A stretch of DNA of 64,000 bases from Hymenobacter convexus (GTDB taxonomy: Bacteria > Bacteroidota > Bacteroidia > Cytophagales > Hymenobacteraceae). Position 1 is the stretch's first letter. Each line of letters begins with the position of its first letter. The notes beneath the pieces were generated by a model. That model was not told the origin of the DNA and searched no databases. It saw only the letters and a list, made by a program, of their open reading frames with translations. Positions 9,764-18,872 of the stretch are shown one piece after another. The stretch lies in assembly GCF_030580955.1 (NCBI RefSeq), contig NZ_JAUQON010000004.1, forward strand, positions 434,001 to 498,000, written 5' to 3'. Position numbers and translations under genes: made by a program.

Positions 9764-10357
9764 ATGATTGACCATTTCCACGAAGTAGACAGGGCCAAGC
9801 TGTTTCTGCTGTACCACCTCAACCCGGTGCATCCCAAGACGCCGCCGGTGCCCAAGGGCCCGCTACTGCGGGTGGTCATTATCCGACACGGCGAAAAGCC
9901 CACCGAGGGCGACAATCTTTCCGCCAAAGGCTTTGAGCGGGCGCTGGCCCTGCCCGACGTGCTCAACCGGGTGATGCCCCGGCCGCCGGACTTCACCTAT
10001 GTGCCCTGCATTGGCACCGACAAGGACCAAACCACCCGGGTGCGAATGATGCAAACCGTGCTGCCCTACGCCGTGCAGCACAACCTGACCATCAACAGCG
10101 ACTATGCGCCCGATGAAATCAAGGGCCTTGTAAAGGAACTGCGGCGCCGCCGCGGCACCGTGCTGCTGGTGTGGGAGCACCACAACATCGTGAAAATTGC
10201 CGAGGCCCTGGGCATAGCCGAACCCCAAGAATGGCCCGACGATGACTACGACAGCATCTGGAGCATCACGTTCCGTAAAGGCCGCCCCAAGGGCAAAGCC
10301 CGGCAGCCAGTGCTTAAAAAGAGCCATCAGGGCATTGAGCTAGAGGAAGATTCGTAG
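9764..10357 (+). CDS. Histidine phosphatase family protein
   Basis: A 197-residue cytoplasmic protein. VVIIRHGEKP near residue 37 is the RHG catalytic motif of the phosphoglycerate-mutase/SixA superfamily, with His-41 as the phosphoacceptor. LSAKGFERA follows as the usual T/S-x-x-G segment, and VLLVWEHHNIV near residue 141 provides the second catalytic His. The C-terminus is basic. The frame is open 99 nt further upstream, but the ATG at 9764 gives a compact domain start. The substrate cannot be inferred. A second member of the family, secreted, lies at 57428-58072. Confidence 0.82.
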   Translation: MIDHFHEVDRAKLFLLYHLNPVHPKTPPVPKGPLLRVVIIRHGEKPTEGDNLSAKGFERALALPDVLNRVMPRPPDFTYVPCIGTDKDQTTRVRMMQTVLPYAVQHNLTINSDYAPDEIKGLVKELRRRRGTVLLVWEHHNIVKIAEALGIAEPQEWPDDDYDSIWSITFRKGRPKGKARQPVLKKSHQGIELEEDS

Positions 10358-10464
10358 CCCGCGCCGGGCTCTGGCGGACTGCCGGTTCGTCGAACCGGCT
10401 GGCGTTTGAGCAACAGGATTCGGCCGGTTGAAAAACGCCGCCCCAACCGGGCGGCCTACCTCTC

Positions 10465-11304
10465 CTACCGGGGCACCACGTCGAACTGCGCCCGGTACAC
10501 GGTGGTGTCGGCGGGGCCGAAAAGGATGCGGCGGTTGGCTTTCTCCTTTAGCTCAAAGTCGCCGTTGAGGGTGAATTTCACTTCCGTGATTTTGTAGCCG
10601 GTGTGCGTGGTGACGACGGCGCGGTAGAGGCTGTCTTTTTTGATGGGCGTCAGCAGCAGGTCGGAATCCCAGGTTAGGGGCTTGTCGCGGCCGCGCACAC
10701 CCACTTGCTGCACGTTGGGGTAGCCGCTCACGTCGAGCAGGTACACCACGGTTTTGTCGTGGGCTGGTTGCACGCAGCCGGGCAGCAGCAGGGCCACCAG
10801 CGCCAGCGCCACCAGGCTGGGCCGGGGAACCGGCAGCTTCGTTTTTGTCAGCAGGTAGTCGAGGCCGAAGCGGCCGGAGCCCAGCACCAGCGCTGGCAGG
10901 GCAGCCCACAGAAAGCCAGCGGCCGGCAGCATGTTCCACAGCCCCTCCTGCCACTGCTGCATAAACACGGCCACCAGCATGGTGCAGCACACCAGAAAAG
11001 CGGCCGGCCGCGTGAGCAGCCCTAGCACCAGCAATATACCGCCGATGGCTTCGCTGAAAGCCCCCATCCAGGCGAAGAAATTGGGGAACAGCGCGAAGAT
11101 GCCCCCGTAGGCCGCCACATCGTTCGGGAACCAGAAGGCCACCTCGAATAAGCCCAGGTTGTTGTCGGGCGGCGACCAGGGCAGGCCGAATTTGGCGGCC
11201 CCGAAATCGGAGGCCAGCAGGTAGCCGCACACGATGCGCGGCAGGGCGAGCAGAGCGTCCTGCCACCAAGCAGGCAGGGTGAGGGGGCGAAAAAGTTGAC
11301 GCAT
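10465..11304 (-). CDS. DoxX-like membrane protein fused to a C-terminal lipoprotein-like domain
   Basis: A 279-residue protein. Residues about 10-155 form a four-helix DoxX-type membrane domain, with GAFSEAIGGILLVLGLLTRP near residue 80. Residues about 165-182 form a further hydrophobic stretch ending LLLPGC, a good lipobox in the wrong place, after which about 95 residues form a soluble domain (TTHTGYKITEVKFTLNGDFE) resembling a starch-binding-like beta fold. The reading frame is continuous, so this is either a true fusion placing the C-terminal domain in the periplasm or two ancestral genes joined. It is divergent from the AraC gene. Function is unknown; DoxX proteins have been linked to thiosulfate-quinone and thiol redox chemistry. 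Confidence 0.7.
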   Translation of the reverse strand: MRQLFRPLTLPAWWQDALLALPRIVCGYLLASDFGAAKFGLPWSPPDNNLGLFEVAFWFPNDVAAYGGIFALFPNFFAWMGAFSEAIGGILLVLGLLTRPAAFLVCCTMLVAVFMQQWQEGLWNMLPAAGFLWAALPALVLGSGRFGLDYLLTKTKLPVPRPSLVALALVALLLPGCVQPAHDKTVVYLLDVSGYPNVQQVGVRGRDKPLTWDSDLLLTPIKKDSLYRAVVTTHTGYKITEVKFTLNGDFELKEKANRRILFGPADTTVYRAQFDVVPR

Positions 11305-11497
11305 GAAATGGGAGAGAAATGAGCCGCCGGGGCCGGGCCAAGGCAGCGCCTTATGAACCCGACAAAGGTGAAGCGCCGGTTTCGGCGCCGGGGCTCAAAT
11401 CATCCGTTGGCCCGTCTCAATTTATGATTTGGGGCAAATTGGCGGTATTGGAGGGCTATTTCGATATTGGCCCGGGCGCGTGGTGCTATCTTTCCTT

Positions 11498-12316
11498 ATG
11501 CATCACCAGGAATTTGAGCCCCCGGCGGCGCTGGCCGAAACCATCAAGTGCCTGTGGTACGACCGGCTGGAATTCGGGGCAGTGCCCACGGCCTTCGAGG
11601 TTCAGCCGGACGGCTATGCGGAAATCATTTTTTATTTCGGCAGCCCCTGTAGCGTGGCTACCCCAGCGGGCGTGCAACTACTGTCCTCCCCTTTTATGGT
11701 GGGGCTGCTAAACCAGCCAATTCATTTCTATTCGCAAAACAGCTTGGAAATCATCGGCATCCGGTGCTTCCCCTGGACGGTATTCGCCCTCTTAGGCCTG
11801 CCGCCGAGGCAGGACGGCGTGCGGGTGATGCAACACTCCATTGCCGAGCTGCAGGCCCCGTTGGCAGAGTGGCTTGAGGCCGGAAATATTGCCGAAGCCT
11901 TAGCGGAAGTGAAACGGTATTTCCTGCAACGCCAGCCTGAAACGCCCCCCGGCCGACTGCTGGCCAAAGCCGGCGGGGCCATGAGCGCCGCCGGCGGCGC
12001 CCTGCCGGTGAGCCAGGTGGCCGCAGCGGCCCACGCCACGGTGCGCACCCTGGAACGCAAGTTCAAGCAAGCGGCGGGCTACACGGTGAAAGACGTGTCG
12101 GGCCTGATGCGGTTTGAGCAGGCCCGCAACCACTTGTGGCACCACCCGGCGGCCAGCTTGGCCGGCCTGGCACACGAGTTGGGCTATACCGACCAGGCCC
12201 ACCTGAGCCGGGAGTTCAAGCGCTACAGCGGCACCACGCCCGCCGCCTTTGCCCGCAAAGCCCGGAGCCGGCAGCAGGCGATGGGGCCCGGTTTTGTCGC
12301 GTTTCTACAAGCTTGA
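11498..12316 (+). CDS. AraC-family transcriptional regulator
   Basis: A 272-residue DNA-binding protein. The N-terminal half (PPAALAETIKCLWYDR, VQPDGYAEIIFYFG) resembles the DUF6597-type sensor domain of AraC regulators. The C-terminal half carries two helix-turn-helix units, with VSQVAAAAHATVRTLERKFK near residue 170 and SLAGLAHELGYTDQAHLSRE near residue 225, followed by the family end GTTPAAFARKA. The ATG at 11498 was chosen; an in-frame ATG at 11429 is possible. TTG at 11467-11469 and TATCTTTC at 11487-11494 are 17 nt apart and would give a leaderless or nearly leaderless mRNA. It ends 27 nt before the FAD monooxygenase gene, which it probably controls. Confidence 0.88.
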   Translation: MHHQEFEPPAALAETIKCLWYDRLEFGAVPTAFEVQPDGYAEIIFYFGSPCSVATPAGVQLLSSPFMVGLLNQPIHFYSQNSLEIIGIRCFPWTVFALLGLPPRQDGVRVMQHSIAELQAPLAEWLEAGNIAEALAEVKRYFLQRQPETPPGRLLAKAGGAMSAAGGALPVSQVAAAAHATVRTLERKFKQAAGYTVKDVSGLMRFEQARNHLWHHPAASLAGLAHELGYTDQAHLSREFKRYSGTTPAAFARKARSRQQAMGPGFVAFLQA

Positions 12317-12343
12317 GGCGGAGGATGGCCGGAGCTTTGTGGC

Positions 12344-13888
12344 ATGAAAACCACTCTGAAAAACGCGGACTCCGCCCGCAATCAACCGATTACTTACGAC
12401 GTCATTATTGCCGGGGCCGGGCCGGTGGGGCTGTTCTTGGCCTGCGAGCTGGGCCTGGCCGGCTGTTCGGTGCTGTTGTTGGAAAAAGCCGAAAACCCGC
12501 ACTCGCCCCTGAAACAGCGGCCCTTTGGTATCCGGGGCCTCAACGCGCCCTCGGTGGAAGCGCTGCACCGACGGGGGCTGCTGCAGGAGCTGGAACTGCA
12601 CAAGCGCCTCAAAAACCCGCACCAAAATACCGAGCCAGCAGCCCGTCGCCAGGTCGGGCACTTCGCCGGCATCCCCTTTTATGAGGCCGATGTTGACCCC
12701 AAGCAGTGGCCCTACCGCCTGCCCAGTGCCACCGCAACCAGCCTCTTATCGGAACTGGCTGAGCTGGAAACGGTGCTCACGCGCCGCGCCGAATCTCTAG
12801 GCGTTGAAATCAGGCGCGGGCTTGGGATTATAAACTTCCAGCAAACCGCAGCCGGCGTGACGGTGCAGGCCGATGGCCACACTTTCGCGGGCCAGTGGCT
12901 GGTGGGCTGCGATGGCGGCCGGAGCGTGGTGCGCAAGCTGAGCGGGTTTGAATTTGTCGGCACCGAGCCCGAGTTCACCGGCTACACCACCCAAGTGGAC
13001 CTGGCCGACCCCGAGAAGCTCCGCCTGGGCCGCAACCTGACCGCCACCGGCATGTACCTGCAATCGCAGCCCGGCTACGTCATCATGCAGGATTTTGACG
13101 GCGGGTCCTTTCACAACTCCGGCCAGCCCGTTACGCGCGAACACGCGCAGGCGGTGCTCCGCCGCATCTCGGATACCGACATCACCATCAGCGCCCTGCA
13201 CCTGGCCACCACCTGGACCGACCGGGCCCGGCAGGCCACCGCCTACCGCCACGGCCGCGTGCTACTGGCCGGCGATGCCGCGCACATTCATTCGCCGCTG
13301 GGCGGCCAGGGGCTCAACCTGGGCTTGGGCGACGCGATGAATCTGGGCTGGAAGCTCGCGGCCACCATCCGCGGGCAAGCGCCGGCCGGACTGCTGGACA
13401 GCTACTTCACCGAGCGCCACCCCATTGGCGCGCGCGTACTGGATTGGTCCCGCGCGCAGGTGGCCCTCATGAGCCCCAGCCCCCAGGGCCGCGCGCTGCA
13501 TGCCATCGTCCGCGACCTCCTGGCCACGCGCGACGGGGCCACCTATTTCGCCGGCCGTGTCTGGGGCATCGGTACGCACTACGACCTCGGCACGGCCCAC
13601 CCGCTGGCCGGCCGCAGCGCGCCCAATATTGCCTTCGACGACGGCACGACGTTAGGCGACCTTTTGCACGATGGCCAGGGCCTGCTGCTTGATTTTGACG
13701 ATAAGGCCTCGCTGGAAACCGCGACGGAGGCGTATGATGGCCGCCTGAAATATGCGGCGCGTCGGGCGCAGGCGCAGCTGGGCTTGAGCGCGGTGCTTAT
13801 CCGGCCCGACGGTGTGGTGGCCTGGGCAGCGGATGAAACCCCTGATGCGAGCGCACTCCAACAGGCAGTGACCCGCTGGTTTGCCTGA
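12344..13888 (+). CDS. FAD-dependent aromatic monooxygenase (PheA/TfdB type)
   Basis: A 514-residue flavoprotein. The FAD-binding GAGPVGLFLACELGLAG motif sits near residue 24. The mid-protein LVGCDGGRSVVRK is the DG motif contacting NAD(P)H and FAD, and GDAAHIHSPLGGQGLNLGLG near residue 307 is the GD motif closing on the ribityl chain. The C-terminal thioredoxin-like domain is short and ends DASALQQAVTRWFA. Family members hydroxylate phenols, rifamycins, tetracyclines or polyketides. The substrate is unknown, but adjacency to an AraC regulator suggests inducible detoxification or catabolism of an aromatic compound. Confidence 0.9.
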   Translation: MKTTLKNADSARNQPITYDVIIAGAGPVGLFLACELGLAGCSVLLLEKAENPHSPLKQRPFGIRGLNAPSVEALHRRGLLQELELHKRLKNPHQNTEPAARRQVGHFAGIPFYEADVDPKQWPYRLPSATATSLLSELAELETVLTRRAESLGVEIRRGLGIINFQQTAAGVTVQADGHTFAGQWLVGCDGGRSVVRKLSGFEFVGTEPEFTGYTTQVDLADPEKLRLGRNLTATGMYLQSQPGYVIMQDFDGGSFHNSGQPVTREHAQAVLRRISDTDITISALHLATTWTDRARQATAYRHGRVLLAGDAAHIHSPLGGQGLNLGLGDAMNLGWKLAATIRGQAPAGLLDSYFTERHPIGARVLDWSRAQVALMSPSPQGRALHAIVRDLLATRDGATYFAGRVWGIGTHYDLGTAHPLAGRSAPNIAFDDGTTLGDLLHDGQGLLLDFDDKASLETATEAYDGRLKYAARRAQAQLGLSAVLIRPDGVVAWAADETPDASALQQAVTRWFA

Positions 13889-14005
13889 GCGTATCAGTTC
13901 CAACTTGTCCGGCGCACTACCAAAAATCAATGGTAGCGTTGTCACGCTGCGCCCTCAACTCGCCCAAATAAATGGTTGAAAAATACCCAACCGGCCGTTT
14001 GCGGC

Positions 14006-14035
14006 TTGGCGCGCGGAGTACCGGGCCTACTTTTG
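14006..14035 (+). promoter_or_regulatory. Promoter for the acyl-CoA synthetase gene
   Basis: TTG at 14006-14008 and TACTTTTG at 14028-14035 are 19 nt apart, a full match to the Bacteroidota sigma factor consensus TTG-N19-TAnnTTTG. Confidence 0.65.
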
Positions 14036-14087
14036 AAGGAATAACAACACCTCAAACGGCGCAAGCCGATGCATTCCTCCCCCTTCT

Positions 14088-16025
14088 ATGCCGGGCTACC
14101 GCAACCTCGACGACATTCTGACCATTGAGCAAACGCCACTAGCGGCCCGGCCTGTGCCCGCCCACACCCTGGCCCTGCTGGAACGCGGCCGCGACCGCAA
14201 CCCGGCGGCGCTGGCCCTGCGCTTCGTATTCAGCGGGGAGCGGCCCACCGAGTCGGTCGATTTCACCTACGCGCAACTGGTGCAACGCTGCTACCAGACG
14301 GCCAACATGCTGCACGAGCTGGGCGTGGGGCCCACTGATGTCGTATCGTACCTGCTGCCCAATTTGCCCGAAACGCACTTCACGCTCTGGGGTGGGCAGG
14401 CGGCCGGCATCGTCAACCCGCTGAACCCGCTGCTGGAGCCGGCCCAGATTGCCGAAATCCTGAACGCGGCCGGCACCAGGGTGCTCGTCACGTTGCGCGC
14501 TTTCCCCAAAACCGACATCTGGCAGAAGGTGCAGGCCGTGGCCCCGCTGGTGCCGACGTTGCGCACGGTCATCGCCGTCGATTTGCTCCACTATCTGCCT
14601 TTGGCGCAACGCATGTTGCTCGGCGGGCTGCGGCTGATGCAGCCCAAACTGAGTTTGCCAGGCATTGAGGTGGTGAATTTTGCCGAAGCCAGCCAGCGCC
14701 AGCCGTCGGACCGGCTGGTGTCGGGCCGGCAGCTGGCACCGACGGACGTGGCCTGCTACTTCCACACCGGCGGCACCACGGGCACGCCCAAAATCGCGCC
14801 CCTCACCCACTATAATATTACGAGCACCACGTTTGCCTCGTCGCAATTGCTGGGCGGTGAGGCGGCGCCCGAGCGGCTGGTGTTCTTCTGCGGGCTGCCG
14901 CTGTTCCACGTTAATGGCGTGGTAGTGACGGGCAGCGTACCGTGGCTGCTAGGCCACACCGTGGTGCTGGGTAGCCCGGCGGGCTACCGTGGCCCGGGCA
15001 TCCTCGATAATTTCTGGCAGCTGGTAGCGCACTACCGCATTTCGCTCTTCAGCGGCGTGCCCACCATCTTCAGCAAGTTGCTCACGTTGCCCGTTGAGGG
15101 GCACGATTTGAGCTCGTTGCGCTACGCCATTTGCGGGGCGGCGCCGCTGCCGGTGGAGCTGCTGCGGGCCTTCGAGCAGCGCACCAAATTGCGGCTGGTG
15201 GAAGGCTACGGCTTCACCGAAGGCAGCTGCATCAGCGTGGTGGGGCCGCTGGCGGGCGCGCCCATGCCGGGCAGCATCGGCCTGCGCGTGCCGTATCAGG
15301 ACGTGCGCATTGTGGTGCTGGACGAGCAGACCGGCGAATTTCAGCGCTTCGCCGAGGCCGAGGAAAGCGGCGTGATGGTGGTGCGGGGCAGCAATATTTT
15401 CGCCGGCTACCTGCAGCCCGAGCACAACAAAGGCATTTGGGTGGACACCGGCGACGGCCAGGGCCCCTACTACAACACCGGCGACCTGGGCCGGATGGAT
15501 GCGCAGGGCGGCTTCTACATCACGGGCCGCAAAAAGGAGCTCATTATTCGCGGAGGCCACAACATCGACCCCAAAGTCATCGAAGATGCCCTGATGGCCC
15601 ACCCGGCCGTGGCCCTGGCCGCCGCCATCGGCAGCCCCGACGCCCACGCCGGCGAACTGCCCGTGGCCTACGTGACCCTGCACCCCGGCCAAACGGCATC
15701 GGAAGCCGAACTGCGCACCTTTGCCGAAACTCACATTCCCGAGCGCGCCGCCTGGCCCAAACAGGTGTACACGGCGCCCGAGCTGCCGCTCACGGCCATT
15801 GGCAAAATCTTCAAACCCGCATTGGCCAAACAGGAAATCAGCCGGGTTTATTCGAAGCAGCTGGCTGCCGTAACTGGCCTGACGGTGGACTCCATTACCG
15901 TTCGCGATGACCGGCAGCGCGGGCTGGTGGCCGAAATCTTGGTGAGCGGCGCTGCTTCGGATGAAGCGGTGGCGCAGGCGCTCCTGGGCATGGCCGTGCC
16001 GTATGATGTGAAGCGGAACGGATAA
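14088..16025 (+). CDS. AMP-dependent acyl-CoA synthetase
   Basis: A 645-residue adenylate-forming ligase. The P-loop-like core YFHTGGTTGTPKIAPLTH lies near residue 224, the adenine-binding VEGYGFTEGS near residue 371, the hinge YYNTGDLGRMD near residue 461, and the C-terminal GRKKELIIRGGHNIDP near residue 479. The enzyme activates a carboxylic acid to acyl-AMP and then acyl-CoA. It resembles the medium- or long-chain FadD-like group with an extra tail of about 60 residues after the catalytic lysine region (PLTAIGKIFKPAL). The chain length used cannot be told. The gene is monocistronic, with its own promoter and a palindromic element after it. Confidence 0.93.
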   Translation: MPGYRNLDDILTIEQTPLAARPVPAHTLALLERGRDRNPAALALRFVFSGERPTESVDFTYAQLVQRCYQTANMLHELGVGPTDVVSYLLPNLPETHFTLWGGQAAGIVNPLNPLLEPAQIAEILNAAGTRVLVTLRAFPKTDIWQKVQAVAPLVPTLRTVIAVDLLHYLPLAQRMLLGGLRLMQPKLSLPGIEVVNFAEASQRQPSDRLVSGRQLAPTDVACYFHTGGTTGTPKIAPLTHYNITSTTFASSQLLGGEAAPERLVFFCGLPLFHVNGVVVTGSVPWLLGHTVVLGSPAGYRGPGILDNFWQLVAHYRISLFSGVPTIFSKLLTLPVEGHDLSSLRYAICGAAPLPVELLRAFEQRTKLRLVEGYGFTEGSCISVVGPLAGAPMPGSIGLRVPYQDVRIVVLDEQTGEFQRFAEAEESGVMVVRGSNIFAGYLQPEHNKGIWVDTGDGQGPYYNTGDLGRMDAQGGFYITGRKKELIIRGGHNIDPKVIEDALMAHPAVALAAAIGSPDAHAGELPVAYVTLHPGQTASEAELRTFAETHIPERAAWPKQVYTAPELPLTAIGKIFKPALAKQEISRVYSKQLAAVTGLTVDSITVRDDRQRGLVAEILVSGAASDEAVAQALLGMAVPYDVKRNG

Positions 16026-16046
16026 AGATTTGCCTGGATATAGTTG

Positions 16047-16136
16047 AGCGTCCTGCTGAGCGAAGGCGAAGCATCTCTACCGCAGTAGTAATTACTTGCA
16101 TGGTAGAGATGCTTCGTCTTCGCTCAGCAGGACGCT
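16047..16136. repeat. Dispersed palindromic element
   Basis: The arms AGCGTCCTGCTGAGCGAAG and CTTCGCTCAGCAGGACGCT enclose CGAAGCATCTCTACC and GGTAGAGATGCTTCG around an AT-rich centre. This copy has GTCCTGC where most copies have GTCATGC. Confidence 0.9.
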
Positions 16137-16151
16137 CTGAATTCCACGCCC

Positions 16152-16598
16152 CTACGCCAGTAGCCGGGCCTGGTGGGCGATGTTGATGAGCGCGGGCGCA
16201 TTCTGCAGCGTGGCCAACACGACTTCCTTCGCGGCCTGCTTCAGCTCGTCTTTGCTGATGTCGCGGGTTTCTTCCTGCACCAGCTCGCCCAGGGCCCGGA
16301 AGGCGTGCAGCAGGGCCTCGCGGCGGGGACGCTCGGCGTGCAGCTCGGCGTACACTTCGGCGAAATGCTCCTTGATTTTGCGGCGTCGAATGCGGAAAAC
16401 CGATTCTTTCGTGACTGACGGTTGGATGGAATCGAGCAGGGCCACCAGGGGCAGCAGCTTGGTGGCCGTGGTGGCCACTACGCCGGTGAGACTGGGGCGG
16501 AGGTCACGCGGGCCGTCGGCGCCCACTTCTTCTCCGAGGGGAATACGCTGGGCGTCGGGCTCAACAAAATCATCAAAATACTCGTCAGGGGCAGACAT
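16152..16598 (-). CDS. Small acidic helical protein of unknown function
   Basis: A 148-residue soluble protein from the ATG at 16598; the longer open frame only shadows the cyclase gene upstream. The N-terminus is acidic (PDEYFDDFVEPD), the rest is predicted mostly helical with mixed charge (FRIRRRKIKEHFAEVYAELH, ETRDISKDELKQAAKE). No signal peptide or known motif is visible. TATTTTTG at 16629-16636 on the minus strand matches the -7 consensus, without a clear -33. It lies 65 nt downstream of the nucleotide cyclase gene on the same strand, so the two may be co-transcribed. Confidence 0.7.
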   Translation of the reverse strand: MSAPDEYFDDFVEPDAQRIPLGEEVGADGPRDLRPSLTGVVATTATKLLPLVALLDSIQPSVTKESVFRIRRRKIKEHFAEVYAELHAERPRREALLHAFRALGELVQEETRDISKDELKQAAKEVVLATLQNAPALINIAHQARLLA

Positions 16599-16663
16599 GA
16601 GCGGAAGGTTGGCAACGGCGGATTTCAACAAAAATAAGTGACCGTCAGCGAAATGCGCCAGTG

Positions 16664-17752
16664 CTAGCGGGTTTCGGCCGAGTAGAGGGCCATGGTGCCT
16701 GCCTTGCCCCGCAGCGGAAACGCCCCCATCGCCCGAAACTGAAACCCGGCGGGTTGCGGCAACGCCTCGTAGAGCGCGGCGGACAGCAACAGGCGGCTGT
16801 TGAGCGCATTGCACTGGGCCTCAATGCGGGCGGTGGTATTCAGCACGTCGCCGTGAAAGACCAGCTCGGTTTTGATGGCTCCGACCTGGGTGGCCATCAC
16901 CGTGCCGCCGTGCAGGCCGGCTTTGAAGGCGGGCACGGCGCCGTAGGTGCGCAGGTAATAGTCGCGCCGCCGGTCTATGGCCTGCTGCATGGCGAAGAAG
17001 CAGCGCACGCAGCGGGCCTGCGCGATGCCGGGCTGCCACTCCCAGGTCACGACGACTTCATCGCCCACGTACTGGTAAATCTCGCCCCGGTGGGCCACGA
17101 TGGGCGCGCCCATGTCGAAGAAAAAATCCCGGATGAACTGGCTGTACCGCTCGTTGCCCAGCTGCTCGGCCAGCGAGGTGGAGCCCTTCACATCGACAAA
17201 CAGGAAGATGCGCTGCTCGGCCACCGGGTGATGGTAGCGGCCCAGAAACAGGCGCAGCAGCGCGGGCTGACCTATTTTGTTGCTCAGCTGGTAGAGCAGC
17301 GAAGTGAACAAACTCAGGATGCCGTAGCCGGTGAGCAGGCGCACGAAGGCCGTGCCCTCGGGCCGGATGGCCAGGCTGCGCCAGCTTTGAAACCCTTCGG
17401 CGTCGAGGGCGGCCAGCAGATTGTTGTCCACGGCATGGCCGAAAATACGGCGGATGAGGAAGAGCATCAGCCAGAAACCCGCCAGGTACAGCAGCATGCC
17501 CAGCCCCAGCCGGGCCACCAGCCGCACCCGCGCAAACAGCTGCGGGTACACGTACACTTCGAGCCCGGCCACCAGCAGGCCCACCGGCCCGCCCACTTCC
17601 AGCGCCAGCCGCGCATCAAGGACCGAAAGCTTGCCCCGGACCAGTAGCACCAGCAGCAGCGTGCCCAGCACGAAAAAGGCCGTCAGGGCCAGTACCGAAT
17701 GCCAGTAGAAGCGCTGCAGGGGCCGCTGCCAGGGCGAGGGAGAATTTGCCAT
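16664..17752 (-). CDS. Membrane-bound class III adenylate/guanylate cyclase
   Basis: A 362-residue protein (start ATG 17752; a GTG at 17770 is possible). Hydrophobic helices lie near residues 20-40, 50-68, 80-105 and 140-160, followed by a cytoplasmic class III cyclase domain. Catalytic marks are FVDVKGST near residue 188 (first metal Asp), YQYVGDEVVVTWEW near residue 232 (second Asp), and GDVLNTTARIE near residue 313 with the Asn and Arg that stabilise the transition state. The nucleotide made (cAMP or cGMP) is not certain. The regulatory input would come from the membrane part. Related proteins in Bacteroidota are common and mostly uncharacterised. Confidence 0.9.
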   Translation of the reverse strand: MANSPSPWQRPLQRFYWHSVLALTAFFVLGTLLLVLLVRGKLSVLDARLALEVGGPVGLLVAGLEVYVYPQLFARVRLVARLGLGMLLYLAGFWLMLFLIRRIFGHAVDNNLLAALDAEGFQSWRSLAIRPEGTAFVRLLTGYGILSLFTSLLYQLSNKIGQPALLRLFLGRYHHPVAEQRIFLFVDVKGSTSLAEQLGNERYSQFIRDFFFDMGAPIVAHRGEIYQYVGDEVVVTWEWQPGIAQARCVRCFFAMQQAIDRRRDYYLRTYGAVPAFKAGLHGGTVMATQVGAIKTELVFHGDVLNTTARIEAQCNALNSRLLLSAALYEALPQPAGFQFRAMGAFPLRGKAGTMALYSAETR

Positions 17753-17789
17753 CGGGTGCGAATTACGCACGAATGGTAGCTTTTTAGAA

Positions 17790-17891
17790 CGTCATGCTGA
17801 GCGCAGCCGAAGCATCTCTACCGCGAAGAGTAATCTAATCTAAAGAATTAACCATTGCGGTAGAGATGCTTCGGCTGCGCTCAGCATGACG
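17790..17891. repeat. Dispersed palindromic element
   Basis: CGTCATGCTGAGCGCAGCC and GGCTGCGCTCAGCATGACG arms flank GAAGCATCTCTACCGC and its complement around an AT-rich centre. It sits between the cyclase and aldo/keto reductase genes, which diverge. Confidence 0.95.
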
Positions 17892-17972
17892 GTCTTTACC
17901 GGCAGACAAACTATTTCAAACATCCCGGCCGCCAAACCGTCTTCTTCGATACCTTAACCCTTATCCCCGCTC

Positions 17973-18845
17973 ATGTCCACCATCACCATTGCCCAACATT
18001 CCGCCCACCCCCTCACCGTCAGCCGCCTGGGCTACGGCACCATGCGCCTCACCGGCCCCGAAATATGGGGCGAGCCGGCCGACCGGCCGCAGGCCCTGGA
18101 AATCCTGAAAACCGCCGTGGCCAGCGGCGTCAATTTCATCGACACGGCCGACTACTACGGCGAGGACGTCACCAACCGCCTCATTGCCGAAGCCCTCTAC
18201 CCCTACCCGGCCGACCTCGTGATTTGCACGAAAGTGGGCGCCACCCGCCGCCCCGACAAAAGCTGGGTGCCCTTCAATACGCCCGAAAACTTGCGCACCA
18301 GCATCGAAAACAACCTGCGCACCCTGAAGCAGGAGCAGGTGCAGCTGGTGCATCTGCGGCTGATTGGGCACGGCAGCGTGCCGTTTGAGGAGCAGCTCGG
18401 GGCCATGTTTGAGATGCAGCGCGAAGGCAAAATCCAGCACGTGGGCCTGAGCAACGTGAGCCGCGCCGACTTGGAAGCGGGCCTTCAACTGGGCGAAATC
18501 GCCACCGTCGAAAACATGTACGGCCACGGCCAGCGCACCACCATCAACCTGGGCCACGGCGACAGCCAGGGCGGCGAGGAAGTGCTGGATTTGTGCGAGC
18601 AGCACGGCATTCCGCTCGTTCCGTACTTTTCGCTGGTGAACTCGCTGCCGAAAGCCGACAACCAGATTGCCGAAATCGCCAAAAAGTACGGCGCCTCCGA
18701 AGCCCAAATAAACCTGGCCTGGCTGCTGCACAAGTCGCCCTGGATTCTGCCGATTCCGGGCACCTCGTCGCTGGCGCACCTGCGCGAGAACCTGAAAGCG
18801 GCCGAAATTCAGCTCACAGCGGAAGACATGGCGTATTTGGGGTAG
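17973..18845 (+). CDS. Aldo/keto reductase
   Basis: A 290-residue NADPH-dependent oxidoreductase. The catalytic tetrad is visible: Asp and Tyr in FIDTADYYGED near residue 52, Lys in ICTKVGATRRP near residue 79, and His in VQLVHLRLIG near residue 121. The C-terminal cofactor segment is ILPIPGTSSLAHLRENL near residue 255. It resembles the YdbC-like group. A TACCTTAA sequence at 17950-17957 could be part of a promoter. The physiological substrate is unknown. Confidence 0.93.
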   Translation: MSTITIAQHSAHPLTVSRLGYGTMRLTGPEIWGEPADRPQALEILKTAVASGVNFIDTADYYGEDVTNRLIAEALYPYPADLVICTKVGATRRPDKSWVPFNTPENLRTSIENNLRTLKQEQVQLVHLRLIGHGSVPFEEQLGAMFEMQREGKIQHVGLSNVSRADLEAGLQLGEIATVENMYGHGQRTTINLGHGDSQGGEEVLDLCEQHGIPLVPYFSLVNSLPKADNQIAEIAKKYGASEAQINLAWLLHKSPWILPIPGTSSLAHLRENLKAAEIQLTAEDMAYLG

Positions 18846-18872
18846 CGTAGAAACGGGAATTTTCAAGATATC

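Noticed and set aside
16600..16814. N-terminal extension of the small acidic protein gene
   Set aside because: It overlaps the cyclase coding region out of frame; the ATG at 16598 gives a normal start.
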